Assembly: GCF_036231965.1 (NCBI RefSeq)
Contig: NZ_CP109499.1
Coordinates: forward strand, 6,014,001 to 6,078,000
Length of the DNA stretch: 64,000 nucleotides
DNA from: Streptomyces sp. NBC_01428
GTDB taxonomy: Bacteria > Actinomycetota > Actinomycetes > Streptomycetales > Streptomycetaceae
Reading direction: 5' to 3'
Part shown: piece by piece, positions 43,068 through 51,088 of the stretch
Position numbering within the stretch: position 1 is the first letter of the stretch
How the letters are laid out: each line of letters opens with the position of its first letter
The notes under the pieces: generated by a model
What the model was told of the DNA's origin: nothing
Databases searched by the model: none
Seen by the model: the letters and a program-made list of their open reading frames with translations, nothing else
Made by a program: the position numbers and the translations under genes

Positions 43068-44240
43068 ATGGCAGCAGGACGAGAGCGGCGCTCGGAGGCC
43101 GATACGTTCGCGGCCCGGTTGAAGAAGCTGTGGCACCGGGCCCGCACAGGGCTGCGCAGATCCGCCGTGGACTACTTCCGCGGCGACGGTTCCGACTGGA
43201 TCGCCCTCGCCGGCCTGCTCATCACGATCCCCGTGATCGCCGCCACCACCCTGGTGAACTCGGTGTGGTGCTCACCCGCCGTCCTCGTCCTGCCGATCGT
43301 CGCCGGCGGCCTGCTGCTCCGCCCCGCGAGCCTGCTCGGGCTGTACGCGGCGGCCGCCACCGCGCTGATAGTCGAGTCCGTGAAGCTCGGCCCCTACACG
43401 GAGGGCCCCTCCCGGGTCACCCCCGGCGTGGTCCTGGTCGTCGCGGCCTGCGGTTTCTTCGGCCTGCTGATCGCCCAGTTCCGCAGCCGGGTGGGCGTGC
43501 CCTGGCGACGCGGCGGCACCATGCTCTTCGACCTGCGCGAACGCATCCGGGTGCAGAGCAAGCTGCCGCAGCTCCCGGTGGGCTGGCACCGCGAGATGGC
43601 GCTGCGCCCGGCGGGCGGCCAGTCGTTCTCCGGCGACTTCGTCGTGGCCGCCCGGACGAACGGCGGCCGGACCCTCGAAGTCGTCCTCACCGACGTCTCC
43701 GGAAAGGGGATGGACGCCGGCTCCCGCGCCCTGCTGCTGTCCGGAGCCTTCGGCGGCCTGCTCGGCTCGCTCCCGCCGCACGCCTTCCTGACCGCGGCCA
43801 ACGGCTATCTGCTGCGCCAGGACTGGGACGAGGGCTTCGCCACCTCGATCCACCTGGTGCTCGACCTCGACTCGGGCGACTACGAACTCTTCTCCGCCGG
43901 ACACCCGCCGGGCCTCCAGCTCAGCGCGGGCAGCGGCCGCTGGGAGGAGAAGGCCGCGGAGGGCCCGCTCCTCGGTGTGTACGACGGTGCCCAGTTCGAC
44001 CCGGTGAAGGGCTCGCTGCGGCCCGGGGACGTGTTGATGCTGTTCACGGACGGTCTGGTCGAAACCGCCGAGCGCGACATCGTCGAGGGCATCGACCGGC
44101 TCACCGGCGAGGCCGACCGCTATGTCGCCGGCGGCTTCCACGGAGCCGCCTGGCATCTCATCGAGGCCGTCGCCAAGGACGTCAACGACGACCGGGCGCT
44201 GCTGCTGATCTGCCGCGAGGGCCTGACCCCGGTGCGCTGA
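43068..44240 (+). CDS. Membrane-anchored PP2C-type phosphatase (SpoIIE domain)
   Basis: A 390-residue protein. A basic cytoplasmic N-terminus is followed by four transmembrane helices (about 44-140). The SpoIIE/PP2C catalytic domain occupies about 175-388 with the metal motifs SGDFVVA, VLTDVSGKGMDAG, FTDGLVE and the terminal DDRALLLI. Such proteins dephosphorylate anti-sigma-factor antagonists in partner-switching pathways; Streptomyces has many, and no partner genes are adjacent. TAGGGT (43053-43058) precedes the ATG by nine bases, suggesting a very short leader. Confidence 0.92.
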   Translation: MAAGRERRSEADTFAARLKKLWHRARTGLRRSAVDYFRGDGSDWIALAGLLITIPVIAATTLVNSVWCSPAVLVLPIVAGGLLLRPASLLGLYAAAATALIVESVKLGPYTEGPSRVTPGVVLVVAACGFFGLLIAQFRSRVGVPWRRGGTMLFDLRERIRVQSKLPQLPVGWHREMALRPAGGQSFSGDFVVAARTNGGRTLEVVLTDVSGKGMDAGSRALLLSGAFGGLLGSLPPHAFLTAANGYLLRQDWDEGFATSIHLVLDLDSGDYELFSAGHPPGLQLSAGSGRWEEKAAEGPLLGVYDGAQFDPVKGSLRPGDVLMLFTDGLVETAERDIVEGIDRLTGEADRYVAGGFHGAAWHLIEAVAKDVNDDRALLLICREGLTPVR

Positions 44241-44360
44241 CCCCGGTGCGGGCCGGGCGGATCGGGGCGGATCCGGGGCCCCGCCCGGACGGCAGGCCGC
44301 GGACATCACGGTTTTCGGCAAGAAGGCGGCAGCGAGGTGTTCCGAGGGGACACTGAACCC

Positions 44361-44816
44361 GTGACGCAACCTCTCCTGACCCTCGCCGAAGTCGAGGCGC
44401 TCGCCCGCACGGCGCACGCCGCCCAGACCGACAAGGCCGGCCGCCCGTACGCCGAGCACCTCCAGGCGGTGGCGGACGGCGTCCGCGAACGCGGCGGCGA
44501 CGAAGACCAGATAGCAGCGGCCTGGCTGCACGACGCCGTCGAGGACGACGCCCTCTCCGAGGAGTGGCTGACCGAAGCCGCGCTGACCCCTCGTACGAAG
44601 GACATCGTGCTGGCGCTCACCAAACAGGACGGCGAGTCCGCGGAGGCCTACGCGCGCCGCATCCGCACCACCCGTGGCGCCCTGTTGGTCAAGGCGTCCG
44701 ACCTGGCGCACAACGCGGACCCGGTCCGCCTCGCGGTCCTCGACGAGCACACCCGGGCCCGGCTGACGAAGAAGTACGCGGCGATGCGCTCCCTGCTGGG
44801 ACTCCCGCCCGCCTGA
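44361..44816 (+). CDS. HD-domain protein (RelA/SpoT-type phosphohydrolase fold)
   Basis: A 151-residue protein. The metal-binding HD motif is AWLHDAVEDD (about residues 54-63), with AGRPYAEHLQAV earlier and LLVKASDLAHNADP later, matching the HDc fold of small (p)ppGpp-hydrolase-like proteins. No synthetase domain is present. The substrate is not known. The GTG at 44361 gives MTQPLLTLAEVEALA; a GTG at 44337 is an alternative and the ribosome-binding site does not clearly decide. It lies 120 bp after the phosphatase gene. Confidence 0.85.
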   Translation: MTQPLLTLAEVEALARTAHAAQTDKAGRPYAEHLQAVADGVRERGGDEDQIAAAWLHDAVEDDALSEEWLTEAALTPRTKDIVLALTKQDGESAEAYARRIRTTRGALLVKASDLAHNADPVRLAVLDEHTRARLTKKYAAMRSLLGLPPA

Positions 44817-44885
44817 ACACCCCTGCTCCCGAGGCCACTTGGCCGCGTCCCGGCGCGGCCGGGAGAGCATGCCCGCGCCACGCGC

Positions 44886-44921
44886 GAGGGCGGGCCCGGG
44901 ATCACTCCCGGGCCCGCCCTC
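44886..44921. terminator. Bidirectional terminator (HD gene / acyltransferase)
   Basis: A perfect 16-bp inverted repeat (44886-44901 with 44906-44921, arms starting GAGGGCGGGC) with a TCAC loop. Confidence 0.92.
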
Positions 44922-44954
44922 CGCCATGTCTCCCGACGGCCGTGCGCCGTGCTT

Positions 44955-46139
44955 CTAGGCGTTCGCCCTGGCCCGCTCCCGGGCCAGCTCCGCCGCGTCC
45001 TGCTTGAAGGCCCACTCCATCTTCGGCTCCATCGCGAAGCGGAACATCCGCTGGACGGGCCGGGTGCACAGCACGGTGATCAGCGCCGCCGCGACGACCG
45101 TCACGAAGATCTCACCGACGGGGGTCTGCACCCAGCCGTGGTCGAGCCAGTTCCACTGCCGCGAGGCGCGGACCACGAAGCCGTGCAGCAGGTAGCCGTA
45201 CAGCGTGCCGGCGCCGAGCGCCGTGAACCAGTACTGCCGTCCCGGGACCCAGGCGAAGAAGCACGCGGTGAGCAGGAGCGAGCAGCCGAAGAGCGCCAGC
45301 GTCATGACCACGCCGGCCCACCAGGGAGCGCCGAGTTCCTGTGCCGCGTCGCGGTGGTAGAACCAGGAGTCGTTCATCCGGGGCCCCGCCCAGTAGCCCA
45401 CGGCCAGGGCCAGGGCGACGACGGGCACCGACAGGACGCGCACCTCGCGGCGGCGCACCATCTGGAAGTGCTCGGGCTTCATGACCAGGCCGAGCACGAA
45501 GAACGGCAGGAACTGCAGGACCCGTTGGAGGTCCAGGTCGTTACCGATCTCCGGCGAGACGCACGCGAGCGCGGCGAGGCCCAGCGCCAGGGGCACGGGC
45601 CAGCGGACCAGCTTCCACAGCGGGGCCGTCAGCCGCCAGACGAACAGCGCGATCAGGAACCAGGTGAGATACCAGGGATCCAGCAGACTGATCGTCTGGT
45701 CCGCGTTGCCTCCGACATAGCGGTCGAACAGCGAGTACGCGGTCTCGAAGAGGACGTACGGGACGACGACGCCGGTGACGAGCCGCTTCAGGCGGTCGGG
45801 GCGCATGTCGAAGTTCCGCGAGAAGTAGCCGGAGATGATGATGAAGGCCGGCATGTGGAAGCCGTAGACGACGACATAGAGCGCGTCGACCGTGCGGCTC
45901 TGCCCCTTCAACGGCTCCCAGGTGTGGCCCATCGCCACGAGCACGATGGCCAGGTACTTGGCGTTGTCGAAGAAGGCGTCGCGGCTCTTGGGCTTGCCGC
46001 CCGGCGCCGAGCCCGCGGTCGCGGAAGTTTCCGCGGGCGACGACCGGGGAGAGCGCGGACCCGGCACCCCGTCCTTCGGCTGCACCGCCGGAGGGAGTGG
46101 CGACCCGGTGCGGCCCTGGGGTCGGAGTGTGTTGGTCAC
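44955..46139 (-). CDS. Membrane acyltransferase, acyltransferase-3 (OafA-like) family
   Basis: A 394-residue membrane protein. After a polar Pro-rich N-terminal stretch, about ten hydrophobic helices run from residue 60 to 375. Helix 1 carries the family hallmark (RDAFFDNAKYLAIVLVAMGHTW, with the presumed catalytic His), followed by YGFHMPAFIIISGYFSR. These proteins transfer acyl groups to sugars or glycopolymers at the membrane surface; the fold also includes fucose 4-O-acetylase-like proteins. The GTG at 46139 is chosen for the GGGAGG just upstream; an ATG at 46190 would add 17 residues. A likely promoter is at 46224-46252. Confidence 0.85.
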   Translation of the reverse strand: MTNTLRPQGRTGSPLPPAVQPKDGVPGPRSPRSSPAETSATAGSAPGGKPKSRDAFFDNAKYLAIVLVAMGHTWEPLKGQSRTVDALYVVVYGFHMPAFIIISGYFSRNFDMRPDRLKRLVTGVVVPYVLFETAYSLFDRYVGGNADQTISLLDPWYLTWFLIALFVWRLTAPLWKLVRWPVPLALGLAALACVSPEIGNDLDLQRVLQFLPFFVLGLVMKPEHFQMVRRREVRVLSVPVVALALAVGYWAGPRMNDSWFYHRDAAQELGAPWWAGVVMTLALFGCSLLLTACFFAWVPGRQYWFTALGAGTLYGYLLHGFVVRASRQWNWLDHGWVQTPVGEIFVTVVAAALITVLCTRPVQRMFRFAMEPKMEWAFKQDAAELARERARANA

Positions 46140-46223
46140 AGGCCCTCCCGCCACGAACTTCCGGGGGCGGTCCTGAGCCTCGCTGCGCATACGGGAGACG
46201 TGGCGTGGTGGGACATCTGAGGC

Positions 46224-46252
46224 ACCCTAGCGTTCTCTGTGTGTTCTCGTAA
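46224..46252 (-). promoter_or_regulatory. Probable promoter of the acyltransferase gene
   Basis: On the minus strand, TTACGA (46252-46247), 17 bases, TAGGGT (46229-46224). This fits the housekeeping HrdB-type promoter. The predicted start would lie near 46217. The repeated motif ATTACCTGC/ATCACCTGC lies just upstream. Confidence 0.5.
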
Positions 46253-46786
46253 AACCTTCGATCTCATTACCTGCTATCACCTGCGCATACCCCGGATTTG
46301 AAGATGTGTGCCTGTCGATTCACACAAGATCGCGCGGGCCGATTCCCCTGCCGGGAAGGGGTGTTCTGTCCCGCTTCATACCGACTAAAGCGTGCATAAC
46401 GCCCGCGGGCGACTCTGGTCATATGTCCGGTTCATTAGGCTTTAGTTACCCGTCTTGAGTGCCCGCGGTGTGCCTGTGGCAACAATTCGAATTACCTGCG
46501 AACAGGGTGTGTGGACATGGCAACGACCTCTATTGATTTCCGGTGAGGGGGTGCTCCCGAATTGCCGTACGGCGCCTCGGAGTCGGCTCCGGCGCGAGAG
46601 CGATGCCGTGCGGGCGACGCCGTGAACCGGTGTGTCCTTGGTCAGCTCTTGGGTCTGTCCTTGGCCAACGATGCGTCACCTGCCGCATACGAACGGCTCG
46701 TTGGTGGCACGATGGTTCTGGCGGGGGTGTGCGGGGCTGCACCTCCGGGCCGGGAGTGCGGGACCGACCGTAGGGTGTGATCAGTT
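46253..46786. other. Long comparatively AT-rich intergenic region
   Basis: About 530 bases without a convincing gene. 46253-46550 is clearly lower in G+C than the rest of the window. It holds ATTACCTGC twice (46266 and 46491), an 8-bp inverted pair ACTAAAGC (46384-46391) / GCTTTAGT (46439-46446), and a nine-codon frame beginning at the ATG at 46516. A 72-codon frame at 46562-46780 has poor codon bias and is not called. The region may hold distant regulator sites or a small RNA. Confidence 0.55.
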
Positions 46787-46981
46787 GTGGCCATTTCGCT
46801 GTCAGTGGTGCTGCTGTTGGCGATCATCCTCGTGGTACTGATCCGAGGAGGATCGATCAAGGCGGGACCTGCCATCGTCGCGGTGCTCTTCGGCTTCTTC
46901 CTCGCGTCGACCGGCATGGCCCCGTCCATCAACCGGTTCCTCAACTCGATAGCGGAGACGATCAACTCGATCAGTTTCTGA
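46787..46981 (+). CDS. Small conserved-looking membrane protein
   Basis: A 64-residue protein with two hydrophobic helices (about 2-19 and 27-45) separated by RGGSIKAGPA, and an amphipathic C-terminal helix (PSINRFLNSIAETINSISF). No function is known to me. The GTG at 46787 lacks a good ribosome-binding site, but TAGGGT (46771-46776) lies ten bases upstream, so the leader is only a few bases. Confidence 0.72.
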   Translation: MAISLSVVLLLAIILVVLIRGGSIKAGPAIVAVLFGFFLASTGMAPSINRFLNSIAETINSISF

Positions 46982-47156
46982 GGCCGCCGGCCGCCGGACC
47001 TCCCGTGGGCACCCGCGACGGGAGTCGCCTCGGCGTCGACATCGGGGGATCGCCGCGACGGGTCGCCCCGAGCGCGGCACCCGAGGTCCCCTCGGCGGAC
47101 GGGGCGCGCAGGGCGGCGGCGGCCGACAGCACGCGCGGAGCCCCGGGGAACGACCG

Positions 47157-47193
47157 AGGGCCAGGCAGAGGATCGAACCTCTGGCCTGGCCCT
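47157..47193 (-). terminator. Terminator hairpin downstream of tRNA-Gly
   Basis: AGGGCCAGGCAGAGG (47157-47171) pairs with 47178-47193 with one bulged base; the loop is ATCGAA. It sits 8 bases beyond the tRNA 3' end on the minus strand. The stem-loop text resembles a T-arm, which can mislead tRNA searches. Confidence 0.8.
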
Positions 47194-47201
47194 ACGTCAT
47201 A

Positions 47202-47275
47202 TGGAGCGGGCGACGGGAATCGAACCCGCGTAGCTAGTTTGGAAGACTAGGGCTCTACCATTGAGCTACGCCCGC
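47202..47275 (-). tRNA. tRNA-Gly (anticodon TCC)
   Basis: The minus strand reads GCGGGCG for the acceptor 5' side and CGCCCGC for the 3' side, a D-arm with TAGCTCAATGGTAGAGC, an anticodon stem CTAGT/ACTAG with loop CTTCCAA (anticodon TCC), and a T-arm with GGTTCGATTCC. The discriminator T is followed by an encoded CCA (down to 47202). It decodes GGA. Confidence 0.96.
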
Positions 47276-47437
47276 ACAGGGTGCGCCGCAGGTCAGCGAC
47301 CGCGGCACTGGAAGCATCGTAGCGGGTCGGCCCCCCTCGGCGCACACCCCGTTTCCTTCCGCGTTCCTCGCCGTGTCGACCCGGCGAAATGCGGCAGCCG
47401 CACCGCTTGCGGGCATGTACCCTACGTGTCGCACCGA

Positions 47438-47514
47438 CGGGGTGTGGCGCAGCTTGGTAGCGCGTCCGCTTTGGGAGCGGAAGGCCGTGGGTTCAAATCC
47501 CGCCACCCCGACCA
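47438..47514 (+). tRNA. tRNA-Pro (anticodon TGG)
   Basis: Acceptor CGGGGTG (47438-47444) pairs with CACCCCG (47504-47510). The D-arm contains AGCTTGGTAGC, the anticodon stem TCCGC/GCGGA encloses TTTGGGA (anticodon TGG), and the T-arm has GGGTTCAAATCC. CCA is encoded at 47512-47514. It decodes CCA. It is divergent from tRNA-Gly, with 162 bases between. No integrated element is seen at its 3' end. Confidence 0.97.
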
Positions 47515-47556
47515 CCGGCAGAACCAGCCGGGGCCCTGCCTCGGCAAGATCACCTT

Positions 47557-47585
47557 TTGGGGCGTGTACCGCCTGCGGTTACTAT
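47557..47585 (+). promoter_or_regulatory. Probable tig promoter
   Basis: TTGGGG (47557-47562), a 17-base spacer, and TACTAT (47580-47585), a good housekeeping-type promoter by Streptomyces standards. It lies about 120 bp before the tig start. Confidence 0.55.
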
Positions 47586-47713
47586 GCAAGCTGCGTGCCC
47601 GTATGTCTGCACTGTTACGTCTCTCAAGGGCCGCGCGAATCCGCCCAGCTCTGCCCGACCGGCAGAAGCACGCAGCAGAACCCCCAAGAAGTCAGCCACA
47701 AGGAGACCGAACC

Positions 47714-49099
47714 GTGAAGAGCGCCGTGGAGACCCTGAACCCGACTCGGGTTCGGCTCACTGTCGAGGTGCCCTTCGAGGAGCTCAAGGACAGCCTCGAC
47801 GCGGCGTACAAGAAGATCAACCAGCAGGTCACGGTGAAGGGGTTCCGGAAGGGCAAGATCCCGGCGCGCGTCATCGACCAGCGGTTCGGTCGCGGCGCCG
47901 TGCTCGAAGAGGCCGTCAATGACGCGCTCCCGAAGTTCTACACCGAAGCGGTCAACGAGGCTGAGCTGAATGTCCTCGGACAGCCCGAGGTCGACATCAC
48001 CGAGCTGAAGGACGGCGAGACGCTGAACTTCACCGCCGAGGTCGACATCCGTCCCGCCATCGAGATCCCGGACTACTCCGGCATCGAGGTCGAGGTCGAC
48101 GCCGTCGAGGTCAGCGACGAGGACGTCGAGAAGGCCGTCTCCGACCTGCGCGAGCGTTTCGCCTCGACCTCCCCGGTCGAGCGCGCCGCCCAGGACGACG
48201 ACGTCGTCACCCTCGACCTGGAGGCCAAGGTCGACGACGAGGTCCTCGAGGACGGCGTCGCCAGTGGCGTCTCGTACACCATCGGCTCGGGTGAGCTGCT
48301 CGACGGCATCGACGAGGCCGTCAAGGGCCTGGAGGCCGGTGGCGAGACCACCTTCGCCTCCGAGCTGAAGGGTGGCTCCGCCGCCGGCAAGGAGGCCCAG
48401 GTCACCGTCAAGGTCACCCAGGTCGCCGCCCGTGAACTGCCCGAGCTGGACGACGAGTTCGCGCAGCTCGCCTCCGAGTTCGACACCCTCGACGAGCTGA
48501 AGGCCGACAGCCGCAAGCGCCTCGAGAACATGAAGCAGTACGACCAGGCCACGCAGGCCCAGGAGCGTGTCCTGGAGAAGCTGCTCGAGCTGGTCGAGGT
48601 GCCCGTCCCCGAGAAGCTGCTCGAGGACGAGATCCAGACCCGCAAGCACAACCTCGAGCACCACCAGCTCGGCCAGATGGGCCTCGACCTCGCCAAGTAC
48701 CTGGAGATCCAGGGCAAGACCGAGGAAGAGTTCGACGCCGAGACCAAGGAAGCCGCGGTCAAGGGCATCAAGACGCAGTTCGTCCTCGACGAGCTCGTCA
48801 ACAAGGAGAAGCTGAACGTCAACCAGGAGGAGCTCACCGAGCACCTCATGCGGCGCGCGCAGTCCTCCGGCATGTCCCCCGACCAGTTCGCCCAGGCCGT
48901 CGTCGAGGGCGGCCAGGTTCCGATGCTCGTCGGCGAGGTCGCCCGCGGCAAGGCCCTCGCGGTCGTCGTCGAGGCCGCCACGGTCAAGGACACCAACGGC
49001 GAGGTCGTCGACCTGGACGACGAGGACGAGGCCGACGAGACGGCCGAGACCGTCGAGGCCACCACCGAGGCCGAGGCCGAGGACAAGCCCGAGGCCTGA
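47714..49099 (+). CDS. tig: Trigger factor
   Basis: A 461-residue ribosome-associated chaperone with peptidyl-prolyl isomerase activity. The ribosome-docking loop GFRKGKIP is at 43-50. The FKBP-like domain lies at about 155-245 and the C-terminal chaperone arms follow (LDELKADSRKRLENMKQYDQ onward). The tail after 430 is strongly acidic (DLDDEDEADETAET...), as in other actinobacteria. The GTG at 47714 follows AAGGAG. It is located directly before the clpP1-clpP2-clpX block, linking folding and degradation of new proteins, and ends in a very strong terminator, so it is a separate transcript. Confidence 0.97.
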   Translation: MKSAVETLNPTRVRLTVEVPFEELKDSLDAAYKKINQQVTVKGFRKGKIPARVIDQRFGRGAVLEEAVNDALPKFYTEAVNEAELNVLGQPEVDITELKDGETLNFTAEVDIRPAIEIPDYSGIEVEVDAVEVSDEDVEKAVSDLRERFASTSPVERAAQDDDVVTLDLEAKVDDEVLEDGVASGVSYTIGSGELLDGIDEAVKGLEAGGETTFASELKGGSAAGKEAQVTVKVTQVAARELPELDDEFAQLASEFDTLDELKADSRKRLENMKQYDQATQAQERVLEKLLELVEVPVPEKLLEDEIQTRKHNLEHHQLGQMGLDLAKYLEIQGKTEEEFDAETKEAAVKGIKTQFVLDELVNKEKLNVNQEELTEHLMRRAQSSGMSPDQFAQAVVEGGQVPMLVGEVARGKALAVVVEAATVKDTNGEVVDLDDEDEADETAETVEATTEAEAEDKPEA

Positions 49100-49122
49100 T
49101 CACCTCATCTTGTACGCCTGAG

Positions 49123-49168
49123 AGCCGCTGGGCCCCGGAGACGTTCTCGTCTCCGGGGCCCAGCGGCT
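49123..49168 (+). terminator. Strong rho-independent terminator of tig
   Basis: A perfect 21-bp stem (49123-49143 with 49148-49168, beginning AGCCGCTGGG) with a TTCT loop, followed by TTC. Confidence 0.95.
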
Positions 49169-49225
49169 TTCAGGGGGCGCGGGGAACTGCGCGAGCGACC
49201 CCCACCGCCCCGCAGCCGCGCCACG
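49169..49225. repeat. Dispersed Streptomyces intergenic repeat
   Basis: The text GGGGCGCGGGGAACTGCGCG, followed by CCCCCACCGCCCCGCAGCC, is one I know as recurring between genes in many Streptomyces genomes, usually right after terminators. Its role is unknown. There is one copy in this window. Identification is from memory. Confidence 0.6.
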
Positions 49226-49329
49226 GGTGCCAGGGCCATCGGACCGCGCGGCCTGTCAAGGCCCCCACAGGCTCTCCGAGCCCCTCCGGGGACGGGATCA
49301 AAACCCCGGTCAGGCCAGCGCAGCGCATG

Positions 49330-49343
49330 CGCTCACAGCGAAC
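49330..49343 (-). promoter_or_regulatory. ClgR box before clpP1
   Basis: On the minus strand the sequence is GTTCGC-TGTGA-GCG, an exact match to the published Streptomyces ClgR consensus GTTCGC-N5-GCG. ClgR activates clpP1P2, clpC and lon. The box centre is about 45 bases upstream of a TAGGGT -10 candidate (49382-49387), a suitable position for an activator. Confidence 0.8.
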
Positions 49344-49381
49344 AGTTCCCTCTGCGGGATTCCCCGGAGGGACCCGCGCGT

Positions 49382-49387
49382 TAGGGT
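49382..49387 (+). promoter_or_regulatory. Candidate -10 element of the clpP1 promoter
   Basis: TAGGGT in GCGCGTTAGGGTCCATG. No good -35 hexamer is seen at 17 bases, which fits an activator-dependent promoter served by the ClgR box upstream. The transcript would have a leader of about 120 bases. Confidence 0.45.
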
Positions 49388-49511
49388 CCATGAATACGAG
49401 GGCAGGGGAGTCCCCGAAGCCGCCCCGAGCGGTGTAAAGCACCGGGGTCCCACGCCCCCAGCAGAAGACGTGAGACGGCCCGGCGCCGTCGTAAGACGAG
49501 CAGGTGGATAC

Positions 49512-50129
49512 GTGACGAATCTGATGCCCACAGCTGCCGGCGACCCCATCGGTGGTGGCCTCGGCGACCAGGTCTACAACCGACTGCTCGGCGAGCGGAT
49601 CATCTTCCTCGGCCAGGCGGTCGACGATGACATCGCCAACAAGATCACGGCGCAGCTGCTGCTCCTTGCCTCCGACCCGGACAAGGACATCTACCTCTAC
49701 ATCAACAGCCCCGGCGGATCGATCACGGCCGGCATGGCGATCTACGACACCATGCAGTACATCAAGAACGACGTGGTGACGATCGCGATGGGCATGGCGG
49801 CCTCGATGGGCCAGTTCCTGCTCAGCGCGGGTACGCCCGGCAAGCGTTTCGCCCTGCCGAACGCCGAGATCCTGATCCACCAGCCGTCCGCGGGTCTCGC
49901 GGGCTCGGCCTCGGACATCAAGATCCACGCCGAGCGGCTGCTGCACACCAAGAAGCGGATGGCGGAGCTGACCTCCTTCCACACCGGTCAGACCGTCGAG
50001 CAGATCACTCGTGACTCGGACCGCGACCGCTGGTTCGACCCGATCGAGGCCAAGGAGTACGGCCTCATCGACGACATCATGCCCACCGCTGCCGGTATGC
50101 CGGGCGGCGGCGGCACCGGGGCGGCGTAA
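49512..50129 (+). CDS. clpP1: ATP-dependent Clp protease proteolytic subunit 1
   Basis: A 205-residue serine peptidase subunit. The catalytic triad is Ser98 (MGMAASMG), His123 (ILIHQPSAG) and Asp172 (in RDRWFDP). Actinobacteria form ClpP1P2 hetero-tetradecamers fed by ClpX or ClpC. In Streptomyces clpP1 is needed for normal differentiation and for turnover of ClgR and PopR-type regulators. The GTG at 49512 is used (MTNLMPTAAG); an ATG four codons later is an alternative. The gene is followed 118 bp later by clpP2, forming the clpP1P2 operon, with a ClgR box upstream. Confidence 0.97.
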   Translation: MTNLMPTAAGDPIGGGLGDQVYNRLLGERIIFLGQAVDDDIANKITAQLLLLASDPDKDIYLYINSPGGSITAGMAIYDTMQYIKNDVVTIAMGMAASMGQFLLSAGTPGKRFALPNAEILIHQPSAGLAGSASDIKIHAERLLHTKKRMAELTSFHTGQTVEQITRDSDRDRWFDPIEAKEYGLIDDIMPTAAGMPGGGGTGAA

Positions 50130-50247
50130 GCCCCTCCAGCGCCCCCGGAGGCGGCGCAGGGCCCCTGGTCGCCCCCCGGGTGACACAGGGCCCCGGCGCG
50201 GCCCCCAGCCGACCGCTCAGCCCTTTTCAGGCTTTTCAGGAGACACA

Positions 50248-50928
50248 GTGAACGACTTCCCCGGCAGCGGCCTCTTCGCCCGCACTGAGGCCGAGTACAC
50301 CGGTCCTCGTGCGGAGTCCCGCTACGTCATCCCGCGCTTCGTCGAGCGCACCTCGCAGGGCGTGCGTGAGTACGACCCGTACGCGAAGCTGTTCGAGGAG
50401 CGCGTGATCTTCCTCGGCGTGCAGATCGACGACGCCTCAGCCAACGACGTCATGGCGCAGCTCCTGTGCCTGGAGTCGATGGACCCCGACCGTGACATCT
50501 CGGTCTACATCAACAGCCCCGGTGGCTCGTTCACGGCCCTCACGGCCATCTACGACACGATGCAGTTCGTGAAGCCGGACGTCCAGACGGTCTGCATGGG
50601 CCAGGCCGCCTCGGCCGCCGCGATCCTGCTGGCCGCCGGCACCCCGGGCAAGCGCATGGCGCTCCCGAACGCCCGTGTGCTGATCCACCAGCCGTACAGC
50701 GAGACCGGCCGCGGCCAGGTCTCGGACCTCGAGATCGCCGCCAACGAGATCCTCCGGATGCGCTCGCAGCTGGAAGACATGCTGGCCAAGCACTCGACCA
50801 CGCCGATCGAGAAGATCCGCGAGGACATCGAGCGCGACAAGATCCTCACGGCTGAGGACGCGCTCGCGTACGGCCTGATCGACCAGATCATCTCCACCCG
50901 GAAGATGAACAACTCGGCGGTTGTCTGA
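50248..50928 (+). CDS. clpP2: ATP-dependent Clp protease proteolytic subunit 2
   Basis: A 226-residue ClpP paralogue with a longer N-terminus (ERTSQGVREYDPYAKLFEERV). The triad is Ser122 (GQAASAAAIL), His147 (LIHQPYS) and Asp197 (DIERDKIL). It pairs with ClpP1 in the hetero-oligomeric peptidase. The GTG at 50248 has AGGAGA (50239-50244) upstream. It shares the operon with clpP1; clpX follows after 160 bp that contain their own regulatory structure. Confidence 0.97.
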   Translation: MNDFPGSGLFARTEAEYTGPRAESRYVIPRFVERTSQGVREYDPYAKLFEERVIFLGVQIDDASANDVMAQLLCLESMDPDRDISVYINSPGGSFTALTAIYDTMQFVKPDVQTVCMGQAASAAAILLAAGTPGKRMALPNARVLIHQPYSETGRGQVSDLEIAANEILRMRSQLEDMLAKHSTTPIEKIREDIERDKILTAEDALAYGLIDQIISTRKMNNSAVV

Positions 50929-50956
50929 CGTACCGCTGTATCGTCTGCCGTTCCCC

Positions 50957-50986
50957 GGCGCGGTTCGCTGCGAAGTGAACCGCGCC
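50957..50986. promoter_or_regulatory. Dyad in the clpP2-clpX spacer
   Basis: GGCGCGGTTC (50957-50966) and GAACCGCGCC (50977-50986) form a perfect 10-bp inverted repeat with a ten-base loop; the smaller palindrome TTCGCTGCGAA is nested inside. It contains GTTCGC but not the GCG at the spacing required for a ClgR box. It could be a clpP2 terminator or a clpX control site. Confidence 0.5.
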
Positions 50987-51088
50987 AAGGGGGGCCCGAA
51001 CGAGGGGCTCGGCAAGGTACCGTCGGACATAAGGCAGCACCAGGAGCCGCTGGATCCAGGCGACTCCCAGGCGAAGGGGAAGCACACC

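Noticed and set aside
46562..46780. Possible 72-residue protein before the small membrane gene
   Set aside because: TTG start without a ribosome-binding site and weak third-position bias.
47202..47514. Integration site of a mobile element at the divergent tRNA genes
   Set aside because: tRNA-Pro genes are used by some actinomycete elements, but no integrase, excisionase or duplicated tRNA 3' end is present in the flanks.
50957..50986. Second ClgR box at clpX
   Set aside because: GTTCGC is present but GCG does not occur at the required five-base spacing.
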